DNA from: Nostoc sp. WHI | GTDB taxonomy: Bacteria; Cyanobacteriota; Cyanobacteriia; Cyanobacteriales; Nostocaceae | Assembly: GCF_015714725.1 (NCBI RefSeq) | Contig: NZ_WBKM01000289.1 | Location: forward strand, 1 to 63,481 | Length of the DNA stretch: 63,481 nt | Direction: 5' to 3' | Part shown: positions 24,226 to 31,996 of the stretch, piece by piece | How the letters are laid out: every line of letters starts with the position of its first letter | Position numbering within the stretch: position 1 is the stretch's first letter | The notes under the pieces: generated by a model | Databases searched by the model: none | What the model was told of the DNA's origin: nothing | Seen by the model: only the letters and a program-made list of their open reading frames with translations | Position numbers and translations under genes: made by a program

Positions 24226-24335
24226 CTCACGCAGAGACGCAGAGGCGCAGAGGTTTTATTAGCGCCTTGGTGTGAGATTAACCTAAATATGCTCTTTCTC
24301 TCTGCGGCTCTGCGGCTCTGCGTGAGATAAAAAAA
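24226..24335. repeat. Dispersed inverted repeat (CACGCAGAGACGCAGAGG)
   Basis: TCACGCAGAGACGCAGAGGC at the left and CTCTGCGGCTCTGCGTGA at the right form long imperfect arms around an AT-rich middle. Shorter relatives occur at 3533-3560 and within the 37223-37313 element. It lies in the gap between two genes thought to work together. Confidence 0.75.
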
Positions 24336-24345
24336 GGTGATATTC

Positions 24346-25437
24346 ATGCAGCATCTACGTCAACTATTAGAGATAGAAAACTCAGAATTAGCCCAGTTAT
24401 TGCGATTTAGTTTGTATGGACTGGAGGCTACTTTAAATCAGGCTCTCACAGAATTTCCATTAGATCCAGGAGTTAAGATATGCGATGAGGTGCTGCAAGA
24501 ACTTCATTACCTGTTGCAACCTACACCCTCACAGCTAGATAATGGTTGGGAAGACGTGCCAAATAATTTAAAACTAAGTCACCTCCGAGAAGCTTTCGAT
24601 TCTGATTCAGAACTTAATTATTATCTAGGTAATTCCCAACTGCAAAGCCAAACAGACTCAGATTTGTGGAATGAAATTCAACGCAAACTGTTACGAGTCC
24701 CAGAGGATTTGGCTGCATCTTGGCAACAGCGCACCTTAGATATGGCTCAAGAAATTGGTGCGATCGCAGATAATTCTAATCTCTATCAACTTCCCTTTAT
24801 CCGCGATGAAATTATCTACCCCGGACTCAGTGGTACTGTTCAAACTCAAGGATTAAGCTTATCTCAACAAGCACTTTTAAATTCTCAAACTTCCCAAAGT
24901 AATACATCTGATTTATTAGCAGGATTCCTACATTTATATATAAAATTTATTGAAATAGACCCAGATTTACATCATGCCTTAAAAAGCGTTTTTAGCTTTG
25001 ATATTATCTCTTTACACTCCAAACCAGAACAGAAAAACCAATACATTAATGCTTTAAGCGATCGCTTTGGGCGTACCCAAAAAGCTGAGGAAAACGCTGA
25101 TCCTTTATTAACTCTGCGCGCCTGGATTGACATGGATGAAGCCATACATTCCCTAGTATTTGTACCACCATCTGAACGCTATTCTTGGTGGGGTAAGCTA
25201 CAAAATGAATCACGACGTATCCTGAAAAAAGTCACTGATGAGGCAATTAAAACAGGTAATAAAGTGCGAATTCGCCAATTATCGGGAATTTATGCAGATA
25301 TCTGTGCATCATCCAAGGATGACTTACAATTAGACTGTGGTGGTATTCCTGGCGAAGTGTTAACTTGTCTTCGGGTATATGTGCAAATTAATCAGGAAGA
25401 ATCCCCAGGTCGTGTAATATTTCGCTCATCCCGGTAG
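24346..25437 (+). CDS. Hypothetical helical protein, third member of the GTPase/SrfB-like set
   Basis: A 363-residue soluble protein not recognised by family. It looks mainly alpha-helical, with a Gln-rich linker near residues 165-185, a DMDEAIHSLVFVPPSERYSWW stretch that may be a conserved core, and a C-terminal beta segment. The ATG at 24346 is preferred over the GTG at 24337 because AAAGGTGA sits about 6 nt before it. The position after the SrfB-like gene on the same strand suggests a shared function; a distant relation to SrfA is possible but not shown. Confidence 0.7.
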   Translation: MQHLRQLLEIENSELAQLLRFSLYGLEATLNQALTEFPLDPGVKICDEVLQELHYLLQPTPSQLDNGWEDVPNNLKLSHLREAFDSDSELNYYLGNSQLQSQTDSDLWNEIQRKLLRVPEDLAASWQQRTLDMAQEIGAIADNSNLYQLPFIRDEIIYPGLSGTVQTQGLSLSQQALLNSQTSQSNTSDLLAGFLHLYIKFIEIDPDLHHALKSVFSFDIISLHSKPEQKNQYINALSDRFGRTQKAEENADPLLTLRAWIDMDEAIHSLVFVPPSERYSWWGKLQNESRRILKKVTDEAIKTGNKVRIRQLSGIYADICASSKDDLQLDCGGIPGEVLTCLRVYVQINQEESPGRVIFRSSR

Positions 25438-25551
25438 CGGACTTGCAGATTTTTCTCAAGTTTTCTAATTCTTGAGATTATGAGGTAAGACAGACAATTT
25501 TACGAATTGCCACCTTGCCTCATAATCTAATGAAGCTAAAAACGTTTAAAT

Positions 25552-25731
25552 CTAGAGGATGCCCCAGAAGTGTAAAATACCTTGACCAGAAAATACTTCA
25601 AGTAGAACGGCAGATAAAAAACCAATCATTGCAAAACGACCGTTCCAGTTTTCGCTCTGAGGAGTGAAGCCCCATCGCAAAGCATTAGGATCTTCTGGAA
25701 CCAAAGGCGTAGTCTTCTTAACGTCTGCCAT
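25552..25731 (-). CDS. High-light-inducible protein (HLIP/Scp)
   Basis: A 59-residue protein read from the minus strand. After MADVKKTTPLVPEDPNALRW and GFTPQSENWN comes the single chlorophyll-binding helix GRFAMIGFLSAVLLEVFSGQ, with the ExxNxRxAM-type pattern of light-harvesting relatives (ENWNGRFAM). One-helix HLIPs bind chlorophyll and carotenoid in the thylakoid membrane and protect photosystem assembly under light stress. An HLR1-like box lies 42 bp upstream of the ATG. It has its own promoter region and no co-directional neighbour. Confidence 0.93.
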   Translation of the reverse strand: MADVKKTTPLVPEDPNALRWGFTPQSENWNGRFAMIGFLSAVLLEVFSGQGILHFWGIL

Positions 25732-26100
25732 AAATAATACTCCGAGCTTTTATGTTGTAACAGTTATAACTGCATGTAAAGTAATGTAACAGATTTTTAC
25801 AAAAATACAACATCAACTCAAGACAAAATTCAGTTAGTGAGTATATATTACGGATACTTGGTTTTATCTTTACAGGTTTGCGATCGCAAATTTGGAGCGA
25901 ATTACCCATAACTCACTACTAGAGATTAGATGATCACTATTTGGATTGTGTAAGTATAAGCTCTGAATATTTGTAAATCTTATAGTAGCGAATTGCCAAG
26001 CGCTAACTTCAGTGGATTATCTACAAAAGCTTGAACTCTAACTAAACACTGAAACCCTTCGCCGTTAGCCGTATGACACAATTAGAACAAACGGAGAGTA
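25732..26100. other. Divergent spacer between the HLIP and hydrolase genes
   Basis: AT-rich region with the HLR1-like site near its left end. The right end carries AAACGGAGAG just before the hydrolase ATG. No further gene seen. Confidence 0.5.
25773..25790 (-). promoter_or_regulatory. HLR1-like box (predicted RpaB site) upstream of the HLIP gene
   Basis: On the minus strand GTTACATT-AC-TTTACATG: two 8-bp direct repeats of the (G/T)TTACA(T/A)(T/A) type with a 2-bp spacer, one mismatch in the last base. This is the published HLR1 layout bound by RpaB in cyanobacterial high-light promoters. A further GTTATAAC-T-GTTACAAC pair lies just downstream, toward the gene. Confidence 0.7.
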
Positions 26101-26958
26101 ATGAGCGATCGCCATAATCATACTACTGCTGCCCGTCTCAATGTCTACATCCAAGGTCAAGGATTTCCCATTTTAGGCTTACATGGTCATCCTGGTACTG
26201 GTCGTAGTCTTTCTGTCTTTAACAATCATTTATCAAAACGTTATCAAACTTTTGCCCCTGATTTACGTGGATACGGCAAAAGTCGCTGCAACGTTAATTT
26301 TGATATGAATGACCATTTAACTGATTTAGAAGCGCTGCTAGACCGGTTAGAGATTGAAAAGTGCCTAGTATTGGGATGGTCACTTGGAGGCATTCTGGCA
26401 ATGGAACTGGCATTACGTTTGCCTGAGCGGATTACTGGACTGATTTTGGTGGCAACAGCTGCAAAACCCCGTGGCAGTCATCCAACGATCACTTGGCAAG
26501 ATAATTTATATACTGGCGTTGCGGCGCTGTTGAATTATATAAAACCGAGTTGGCAATGGAATATTGAAACTTTTGGTAAGCGATCGCTTTTCCGCTACCT
26601 AATCCAACAACATACATCTACCACTTACAACTACATAGCAACCGAAGCAGTACCAGCTTATTTGCAAACCTCTCCTGCTGCTACTCGCGCCCTCTATAGT
26701 GCAATTCAATCGGGATACAACCGACTTGTAGATTTGCAACAAATACAATGTCCTGCTTTAGTACTTGCTGGTGAGCAAGACCGCCACATCACATCTGATT
26801 CCAGCTTAGAAACTGCTCGACACCTCCAAAATTCTCAGTGGCAGTGCTATCCCAACACCGCCCATCTTTTCCCGTGGGAAGTTCCCCAGCAGATGCTCAG
26901 TGACATTGACCATTGGCTGGAAGAACATCCACAGGTAATTGATATTAAAAAATTTTGA
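26101..26958 (+). CDS. Alpha/beta hydrolase
   Basis: A 285-residue alpha/beta-hydrolase fold protein. The oxyanion segment is LHGHPGTGRS near residue 26, the nucleophile elbow GWSLGG near 97 supplies the Ser, the acid is likely the Asp in LAGEQDRH near 225, and the His is in NTAHLFPW near 260. CGGAGAG precedes the ATG by about 4 nt. It has no signal peptide, so it is cytoplasmic. The substrate cannot be named; esterases and haloperoxidase-like enzymes share this pattern. Confidence 0.9.
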   Translation: MSDRHNHTTAARLNVYIQGQGFPILGLHGHPGTGRSLSVFNNHLSKRYQTFAPDLRGYGKSRCNVNFDMNDHLTDLEALLDRLEIEKCLVLGWSLGGILAMELALRLPERITGLILVATAAKPRGSHPTITWQDNLYTGVAALLNYIKPSWQWNIETFGKRSLFRYLIQQHTSTTYNYIATEAVPAYLQTSPAATRALYSAIQSGYNRLVDLQQIQCPALVLAGEQDRHITSDSSLETARHLQNSQWQCYPNTAHLFPWEVPQQMLSDIDHWLEEHPQVIDIKKF

Positions 26959-27046
26959 CTATTGACGAAGAAGAAACGGAGAGCGAAGATGTGGTGAAAC
27001 GGTGAGTCCAGTGCTGTTCGCGTAGCATCTCCCTTAAAAGAAGGCT

Positions 27047-27242
27047 ACGGTGTACACACAAGTCATAAAATACTTGCCTGGTAAGACACAAGCCTTAGTA
27101 GACAAGGTTTAGAGTTGATCAAGCTGATTATCAATAGTGTCAGCTTATTGATATAGATTTAACGGAAAATCAGGGATTTTAAAAAAACTTTCCGTTCTTT
27201 TCCGTCTATTTGATTTCCAACTCGACTTGTGTGTACACGGTA
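27047..27242. mobile_element. MITE-like element with GTGTACACACAAGTC ends
   Basis: GTGTACACACAAGTC at 27050-27064 is perfectly inverted at 27224-27238 and the match continues imperfectly outward. The interior of about 160 bp is AT-rich and has no frame. A single end of the same type is found at 6187-6204. The remaining parts of the 26959-27393 gap contain dispersed repeat fragments and no gene. Confidence 0.65.
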
Positions 27243-27393
27243 CTTAGGAGAAGGAGGGTCTCCTTGGTTGGTAGGCAACTGGCGTTAGCGACGTAGGAGC
27301 GTCACCCGTAAGGGTAACGTGGCAAAAGATTATCTGCGTCCCCATGTCTTTGCATCACCGAATCCTCGCGTCCTGTTCATTCTCTGGCCTAAC

Positions 27394-27696
27394 TTAAATT
27401 TGACCGCTAAAGGCAGGCTGTACTTTGCGGTCAAATCTTTCCCCCAAGTCTTCAGCAATTGTTAAGGTATTAGGTTTGCAGCGCTTGACATGCACAACAA
27501 TTCCCTGTGCTCCTTCGACCTCCAAATCTTCTATATATCCGATGCTTGCCAATCTTGCATCAGAAGAACTCAGAAATGGCCCGAAGTAGTAGGTGCACCG
27601 GGGATTTTGGGTGACAATCTCTACCCAGCAAGCCAATCCGATATAGTCGAATGTGTTGATCAACACTTCCTTGAGATTATGCCAAATGGTTTTCAT
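27394..27696 (-). CDS. DUF1816 domain protein
   Basis: A 100-residue paralogue of the protein at 6399: CWVEIVTQNPRCTYYFGPFL, IGYIEDLEVEGAQGI and VKRCKPNTLTI are directly alignable, with an extra N-terminal helix. It lies downstream of rlmB on the same strand with an 87-bp spacer. Function unknown; restricted to cyanobacteria as far as I know. Confidence 0.88.
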   Translation of the reverse strand: MKTIWHNLKEVLINTFDYIGLACWVEIVTQNPRCTYYFGPFLSSSDARLASIGYIEDLEVEGAQGIVVHVKRCKPNTLTIAEDLGERFDRKVQPAFSGQI

Positions 27697-27783
27697 GGTT
27701 TTCGCTGATTTATAAGCGTGCTACAGTGCGTTAAACGGTATTGTGCTTTATTATCTTTTACATTTCTTTATACTCTGTTAGTG

Positions 27784-28914
27784 TTATTTTTTCAAAGAAA
27801 TTTTTTGTAACTTATTTAAGTACACCGTATTTAGCGATCGCTGACGATAAATTTCATAAAGTGTCATCCCCGCCGCTACAGAAGCATTGAGGCTGGGAGT
27901 CTTGCCTTGTAAGGGGATCGATACTAAAAAATCACAGGAGCGTTGAGTTAACATATTCAGACCTTCACCTTCTGAGCCGATTACCAAAACGATTGGGCCA
28001 GTGAAATTAACTGTATGTACGGGTTCGCTCCCACTTGCAGCAGTGCCATAAATCCAAAAGCCGGCTTCTTTTAATTCTTCTAAAGCGCGGCCAAGGTTGA
28101 TAACTCTAGCTACAGCAAAATTTTCTAAAGCGCCTGCTGCCACTTTCATTACAGTGGAAGTGATTCCAGATGCCCTTCTTTGGGGAATCACCAATCCTTG
28201 AGCGCCTATTGCTTCGGCAGTGCGAATAATTGCTCCCAAGTTGTGGGGATCAGTAATTCCATCAGCCACTACAATTACGGGATCGGTTACAGACTTGGCC
28301 TGTTCAATTAGATCCGGCAATTCGATGTAGGCATAGGGAGCAATTTGTGCAGCTACACCTTGGTGATTAGCCCCGTTGGTGAGATGGTCTAAACGCTTGG
28401 GTTCAACCTCATCAATAACTGTGCCATTTTCCTTCGCTTGTAGGAGAAAATGGTGAAAGCTGGGATCGTAGCGCAGACGGGTAGTAATCCAGAGACGGTT
28501 AAGATTGCGCTGATTTTGCAACGCACTTAATACTGGATGACGACCGTAGATCAGATCGCTATCTTCTTCTATCGGTTGTGTAGATGCAGACGGCTGGGAT
28601 AAGTTGCTATATCGTTGGCGAGAATTGCCAGAAATGGGGTTGCTATCTATTTTCCTGGGATTGCGAGTGGGATTCGCAACAGAAATGGGGTTGCTATCTA
28701 TTTTCCTGGGATTGCGAGTCGGATTGGCAACAGAAATAGGGTTGCTATCTATTTTTCTGGGATTGCGAGTCGGATTGGCAACAGAAATAGGATTGCTATC
28801 TATTTTTCTGGGATTGCGAGTCGGATTACTAACAACACGCTTACCCTGAATTTTTACGGGTTGTCCACGATTGGGTTCGCTGGAAGTCTTGACTTTTCTT
28901 GGTTTATTCTGCAT
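27784..28914 (-). CDS. rlmB: 23S rRNA (guanosine-2'-O-)-methyltransferase RlmB
   Basis: A 376-residue SpoU/TrmH-class enzyme. After a basic, low-complexity N-terminus of about 100 residues comes the substrate-binding domain (IYGRHPVLSALQ) and the trefoil-knot SPOUT domain with motif 1 DPHNLGAIIRTAEAIGA, motif 2 IGSEGEGLN and motif 3 PSLNASVAAGMTLYE. It uses SAM to methylate G2251 in the 23S rRNA P loop by family analogy. The N-terminus contains four 17-residue repeats (28628-28834), so it is longer than the usual ~250 residues. It follows mrnC on the same strand. Confidence 0.93.
   Translation of the reverse strand: MQNKPRKVKTSSEPNRGQPVKIQGKRVVSNPTRNPRKIDSNPISVANPTRNPRKIDSNPISVANPTRNPRKIDSNPISVANPTRNPRKIDSNPISGNSRQRYSNLSQPSASTQPIEEDSDLIYGRHPVLSALQNQRNLNRLWITTRLRYDPSFHHFLLQAKENGTVIDEVEPKRLDHLTNGANHQGVAAQIAPYAYIELPDLIEQAKSVTDPVIVVADGITDPHNLGAIIRTAEAIGAQGLVIPQRRASGITSTVMKVAAGALENFAVARVINLGRALEELKEAGFWIYGTAASGSEPVHTVNFTGPIVLVIGSEGEGLNMLTQRSCDFLVSIPLQGKTPSLNASVAAGMTLYEIYRQRSLNTVYLNKLQKISLKK
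28628..28834 (-). repeat. 51-bp in-frame minisatellite in rlmB
   Basis: Four copies of a 17-codon unit (VANPTRNPRKIDSNPIS) with almost identical DNA. It encodes a basic, disordered linker ahead of the catalytic domain. Confidence 0.92.
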
Positions 28915-29009
28915 TTGAGTTATGGATATAGCGTATGGTTGATCATCCCGATTACCTCAAGTTCTTGAACCTAATCTGCTGTTGTGGCTACTGTTGTGAA
29001 ATTGAGTTC

Positions 29010-29531
29010 TCACTCTTTTTCTAGATGGAGTATTTGCAATAGTTCGGTTAGGCGCTGGTAATCGGTAAGATACAAGTAGCCAATTAAGGTTTCTATACTA
29101 GTTGCCTGTTGATAAATTTCGGGATCAAGTCGCTTAGGGCGTCCTGTAGCGGCGTTTCGACCCCGGCGGACAATTTCTAATTCGGTGTCTCTCAGATGAG
29201 GAATCAGCGATCGCAAATGTAGCGCTTGTGTTTCCGCTCTTACCTGTGCCACTACCAGACGATGGTAAGCTTCTGGCCGCTGCAATGGCAGCAGATAAAA
29301 CATCCTAACATACACTTCATAAATTGCATCACCTAAATACGCTAAGGCAGTAGGAGAAATCTGTTGCACTTGTGAGAGAGAAATTTGTTGGGCTAATGGC
29401 GCTGTAGTTGCCAAGAGTGCTTGAGTCCAAGATAAACTCTGTTTCAGAGCTTCATCTTGTCCATCTAATAGCTCTTCCTCCTTTGACTTCACAAATAAAT
29501 CATTCCTTGATGGGTTACATCTGTGAGGCAT
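29010..29531 (-). CDS. mrnC: Mini-ribonuclease 3
   Basis: A 173-residue RNase III catalytic domain without a dsRNA-binding domain. It shows ALAYLGDAIYEVYVRMF (the RNase III signature with catalytic Asp), a VRRGRNAATGRPKRLD block and ATSIETLIGYLYL carrying the second acidic residue. Mini-III matures 23S rRNA in Bacillus and in cyanobacteria. The N-terminal 35 residues are not family-like, so the true start may be internal. It is upstream of rlmB with a 95-bp gap, a ribosome-maturation pair. Confidence 0.9.
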   Translation of the reverse strand: MPHRCNPSRNDLFVKSKEEELLDGQDEALKQSLSWTQALLATTAPLAQQISLSQVQQISPTALAYLGDAIYEVYVRMFYLLPLQRPEAYHRLVVAQVRAETQALHLRSLIPHLRDTELEIVRRGRNAATGRPKRLDPEIYQQATSIETLIGYLYLTDYQRLTELLQILHLEKE

Positions 29532-30068
29532 TCTTCGGTAAGAATGATTTTTCTGAAATACGCCATAATAATATACTTAGCATAATCAACACTGTCAGGA
29601 TTACTTACTAATCTTATCTTTTTGCTTGAGAGTTAGCACTTTAGATCACTCTCATGTCAACGCCGATCAACCAAATTTTGCCTACTTCTTGTAGTCTGTA
29701 TCTAAGATAGGGTAAAATTTGGATTGAAAGCTACTTTTTTTGCTTGACTACATTGTCATGCTTACTTGGTCAGCTACGACCCCTAAGTATACAGTATTAA
29801 GTAAAGTCTACATATAGATAAATCCGTGGCTTTGTATTTCCTACAACCTTCTCCGACTTGATCGTTTATCCAATATCCTAGCTAAGGATTACATCCCCAA
29901 TAACTGAGAATCTATATTTTTTCCTTAGTCAACTCTAAACATAACAGTTCAACTGGCTTGATGCCTCTCCCACGAGGAGAGAGGTTTTTTGCCAGAAGTT
30001 TTAAAAATTAAGCTATCTGATGTTGAATCTGGATAGCCGAATTGATCTCTCAGGTCGAGCAATCAAGA
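29532..30068. other. Intergenic region containing an orphan terminator
   Basis: 537 bp without a recognised protein gene. The mrnC promoter should be near its left end. A plus-strand terminator at 29964-29990 ends no visible gene, so a small RNA is possible here. Confidence 0.45.
29964..29990 (+). terminator. Rho-independent terminator without an upstream ORF
   Basis: CCTCTCCCACGAGGAGAGAGG folds into a GC-rich hairpin and is followed at once by TTTTTT on the plus strand. No plus-strand gene lies within several kilobases upstream. Confidence 0.65.
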
Positions 30069-30431
30069 CTACTTGACGTTTTCTAGAGCGTCTTCAACTG
30101 ATTTTTGCAGAGAGAGAAACTTCTCTAGGCGAACAAGTTTGACCGTTTGAGTAACGCGGGCATTCGTCACAATTTGCAAAGTGCCATCAGCAGTTTGAGC
30201 TTTCTTGGCTACCTGTACCAGCGCACCCAAGCCAGAGCTATCAACAAAGTCGATTTGTGAGAGATCCAAAATAATATGCTTAGGCCCCTCGTCAATCTTG
30301 CTGTCAAGTACCTTGCGAAATGTCGGCTCAGAAAAGGCATCTAACAAACCTGTGAGGCGGAATAGCTGACACTTATCCCGGACTTCGCGAGTGCCTCTCA
30401 GGCTAACGGTTAGATTCAGTGGCTCAGCAAT
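30069..30431 (-). CDS. STAS-domain anti-sigma factor antagonist, probable AUU start
   Basis: A 120-residue STAS protein (SpoIIAA-like) whose core is HIILDLSQIDFVDSSGLGAL, with the Ser-Ser pair in the usual phosphorylation position. Family-like sequence extends upstream of the first TTG (30347) as LNLTVSLRGTREVRDKCQLF, which forms the first beta-strands. No ATG, GTG or TTG exists in that stretch before an in-frame stop. A strong GGAGG lies 5 nt before an ATT codon at 30431-30429. I therefore place the start at that AUU. It may work with RsbW-like kinases such as the one at 56300. Confidence 0.8.
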   Translation of the reverse strand: MAEPLNLTVSLRGTREVRDKCQLFRLTGLLDAFSEPTFRKVLDSKIDEGPKHIILDLSQIDFVDSSGLGALVQVAKKAQTADGTLQIVTNARVTQTVKLVRLEKFLSLQKSVEDALENVK

Positions 30432-30443
30432 AATTCCCTCCTC
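30432..30443 (-). promoter_or_regulatory. Strong Shine-Dalgarno that fixes the AUU start
   Basis: Minus strand GAGGAGGGAATT directly precedes ATT GCT GAG. The GGAGG core is 5 nt from the proposed start. The nearby ATG (in CATGAGG) is out of frame and within the ribosome site itself. Confidence 0.65.
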
Positions 30444-30507
30444 ATGAGTTAAAGTGAACGCTCAAGTATAAATGGTTTTTGAGCAAGTTGTCTACAATCT
30501 GCTGTAA

Positions 30508-30655
30508 TTGGGCAATTCAATTTTGGATTTTGGATTTTGGATTAAATTTCAATCCAAAATCCGTCTTGAAAAGTTCTGCGCCGGGAAACCCGGACGCACA
30601 GACTTTTCGCAAAATCTAAAATCTAAAATTCTTACTCCCCATGCCCCATTTATTT
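30508..30655. repeat. ATTTTGGATTTT-type dispersed repeats
   Basis: TTTTGGATTTTGGATT and its inverse AATCCAAAATCC, plus CTAAAATCTAAAATTC, fill the gap between carA and the STAS gene. Similar sequence lies at 51056-51125 and 56040-56095. A GC-rich CCGGGAAACCCGG hairpin is in the middle. Confidence 0.65.
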
Positions 30656-31819
30656 TTACCTCACCTCTACTACAGCTTGACGTGCTGTTCGCATGGCTTG
30701 AACAAATTGCTCAAACAAGTAATCAGCATCGTGAGGGCCAGGACTGGCTTCGGGGTGATACTGTACGGAGAATACAGGCAGATATTTGTGGCGTACCCCG
30801 GCAATGGTGCGATCGTTTAAGTTCAGGTGGCTGATTTCCACAACTGCCGTAGGTAAAGAATCTGGATCAATAGCAAAACTATGGTTTTGGCTGGTAATTT
30901 CTACCCGTTGTTTTAAGCCAGCAGGCTGATTCAAACCACGATGACCAAATTTGAGTTTGTAGGTTTCTGCCCCTAGTGCATGACCTAAAATTTGGTGTCC
31001 CATACAAATCCCAAATATGGGTTTTTGACTTAACAGCAGCGCTTTTGCAGTTGCAATTCCTTCGGTGACGGCAGCAGGGTCGCCAGGCCCATTAGAAAGA
31101 AACACACCATCTGGATTGTATTTGAGAATTTCTTCTGGTGGCGTATCAGCAGGCACAACAATCACCCGGCAACCATAACTTACCAAGCGACGCAAGATAT
31201 TACGTTTGACGCCAAAGTCAAGGGCAACAACGGTAAAGGGTTCCCCAAGATTTTCCGCAGCCTCAGAGTTAAATTCCCAAGCTGGTATTGTGGGATCTGA
31301 CCATTCATAAGCCGTTGGGGTGGTGACTTCACGAACCAGATTCAATCCTGCCATCTTGGGAGCCGCTTGTACCTGCTCTAACAATTCTGCCTCATCAAGA
31401 ATAGCTGTGGAAATGCCGCCGTTCATGGCTCCAAACATCCGAATTTTGCGGGTGAGGGCACGGGTATCGATACCGTAGATCCCTGGTACTTGGTTTTGTT
31501 TCAGGTAGTCAGGTAAAGATTGTGCCGATCGCCAGTTACTCGGTCGTTGACAAATATTTCGGGCGATCGCACCTCGCACTTGGGGGCGATCCGATTCCTC
31601 ATCTTCAGAATTGATGCCAGTATTCCCCAATTCAGGATAAGTAAAAATGACTATCTGACCACAATAACTAGGGTCAGTCAGGACTTCTTGATAGCCGGTC
31701 ATACCAGTATTAAACACCACTTCTGCGATCGCGGTTCCCGTAGCACCGAAAGACCAACCGCGATAAGTAGTTCCATCTGCTAGGACAAGTAAAGCTGGGA
31801 TTGCGTCAGTCAGGGGCAT
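30656..31819 (-). CDS. carA: Carbamoyl-phosphate synthase small subunit
   Basis: A 387-residue glutaminase subunit from the ATG at 31819 (MPLTDAIPALLVLADG). The N-terminal CPSase domain shows FNTGMTGYQEVLTDPSY. The class I amidotransferase domain has LSNGPGDP, the nucleophile Cys in FGICMGHQILGHALG near residue 270, and the His-Glu pair in VQYHPEASPGPHD near 357. It supplies ammonia from glutamine to CarB for arginine and pyrimidine synthesis. carB is not in the window. An upstream ATG at 31858 lies in an 8-bp GGGGCATG repeat and is not credible. Confidence 0.96.
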   Translation of the reverse strand: MPLTDAIPALLVLADGTTYRGWSFGATGTAIAEVVFNTGMTGYQEVLTDPSYCGQIVIFTYPELGNTGINSEDEESDRPQVRGAIARNICQRPSNWRSAQSLPDYLKQNQVPGIYGIDTRALTRKIRMFGAMNGGISTAILDEAELLEQVQAAPKMAGLNLVREVTTPTAYEWSDPTIPAWEFNSEAAENLGEPFTVVALDFGVKRNILRRLVSYGCRVIVVPADTPPEEILKYNPDGVFLSNGPGDPAAVTEGIATAKALLLSQKPIFGICMGHQILGHALGAETYKLKFGHRGLNQPAGLKQRVEITSQNHSFAIDPDSLPTAVVEISHLNLNDRTIAGVRHKYLPVFSVQYHPEASPGPHDADYLFEQFVQAMRTARQAVVEVR

Positions 31820-31839
31820 AGTAGATTGATTGGGGATTG

Positions 31840-31865
31840 GGCATGGGGCATGGGGCATGGGGCAT
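31840..31865. repeat. 8-bp tandem repeat GGGGCATG
   Basis: Three to four copies just upstream of carA, a low-complexity tract often seen between genes in Nostoc-type genomes. It creates a false N-terminal extension of carA. Confidence 0.75.
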
Positions 31866-31996
31866 TGGAAAAATTTTCCCTAGTCCCCATTTTCTATTCC
31901 CTAATACTGCGATTGTTAATTATCCCATGAGTTGAACAATTGGGAGTTTTTGAGATAGTTAATTAAAATTAAAAGGGAATTATTAAAGTAGCGGGA

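Noticed and set aside
28604..28968. Plus-strand frames opposite the rlmB repeats
   Set aside because: Shadow frames of the 51-bp minisatellite; rlmB on the other strand is clearly the gene.
31820..31858. N-terminal extension of CarA
   Set aside because: Encoded by an 8-bp GGGGCATG repeat; the conserved protein starts at 31819.
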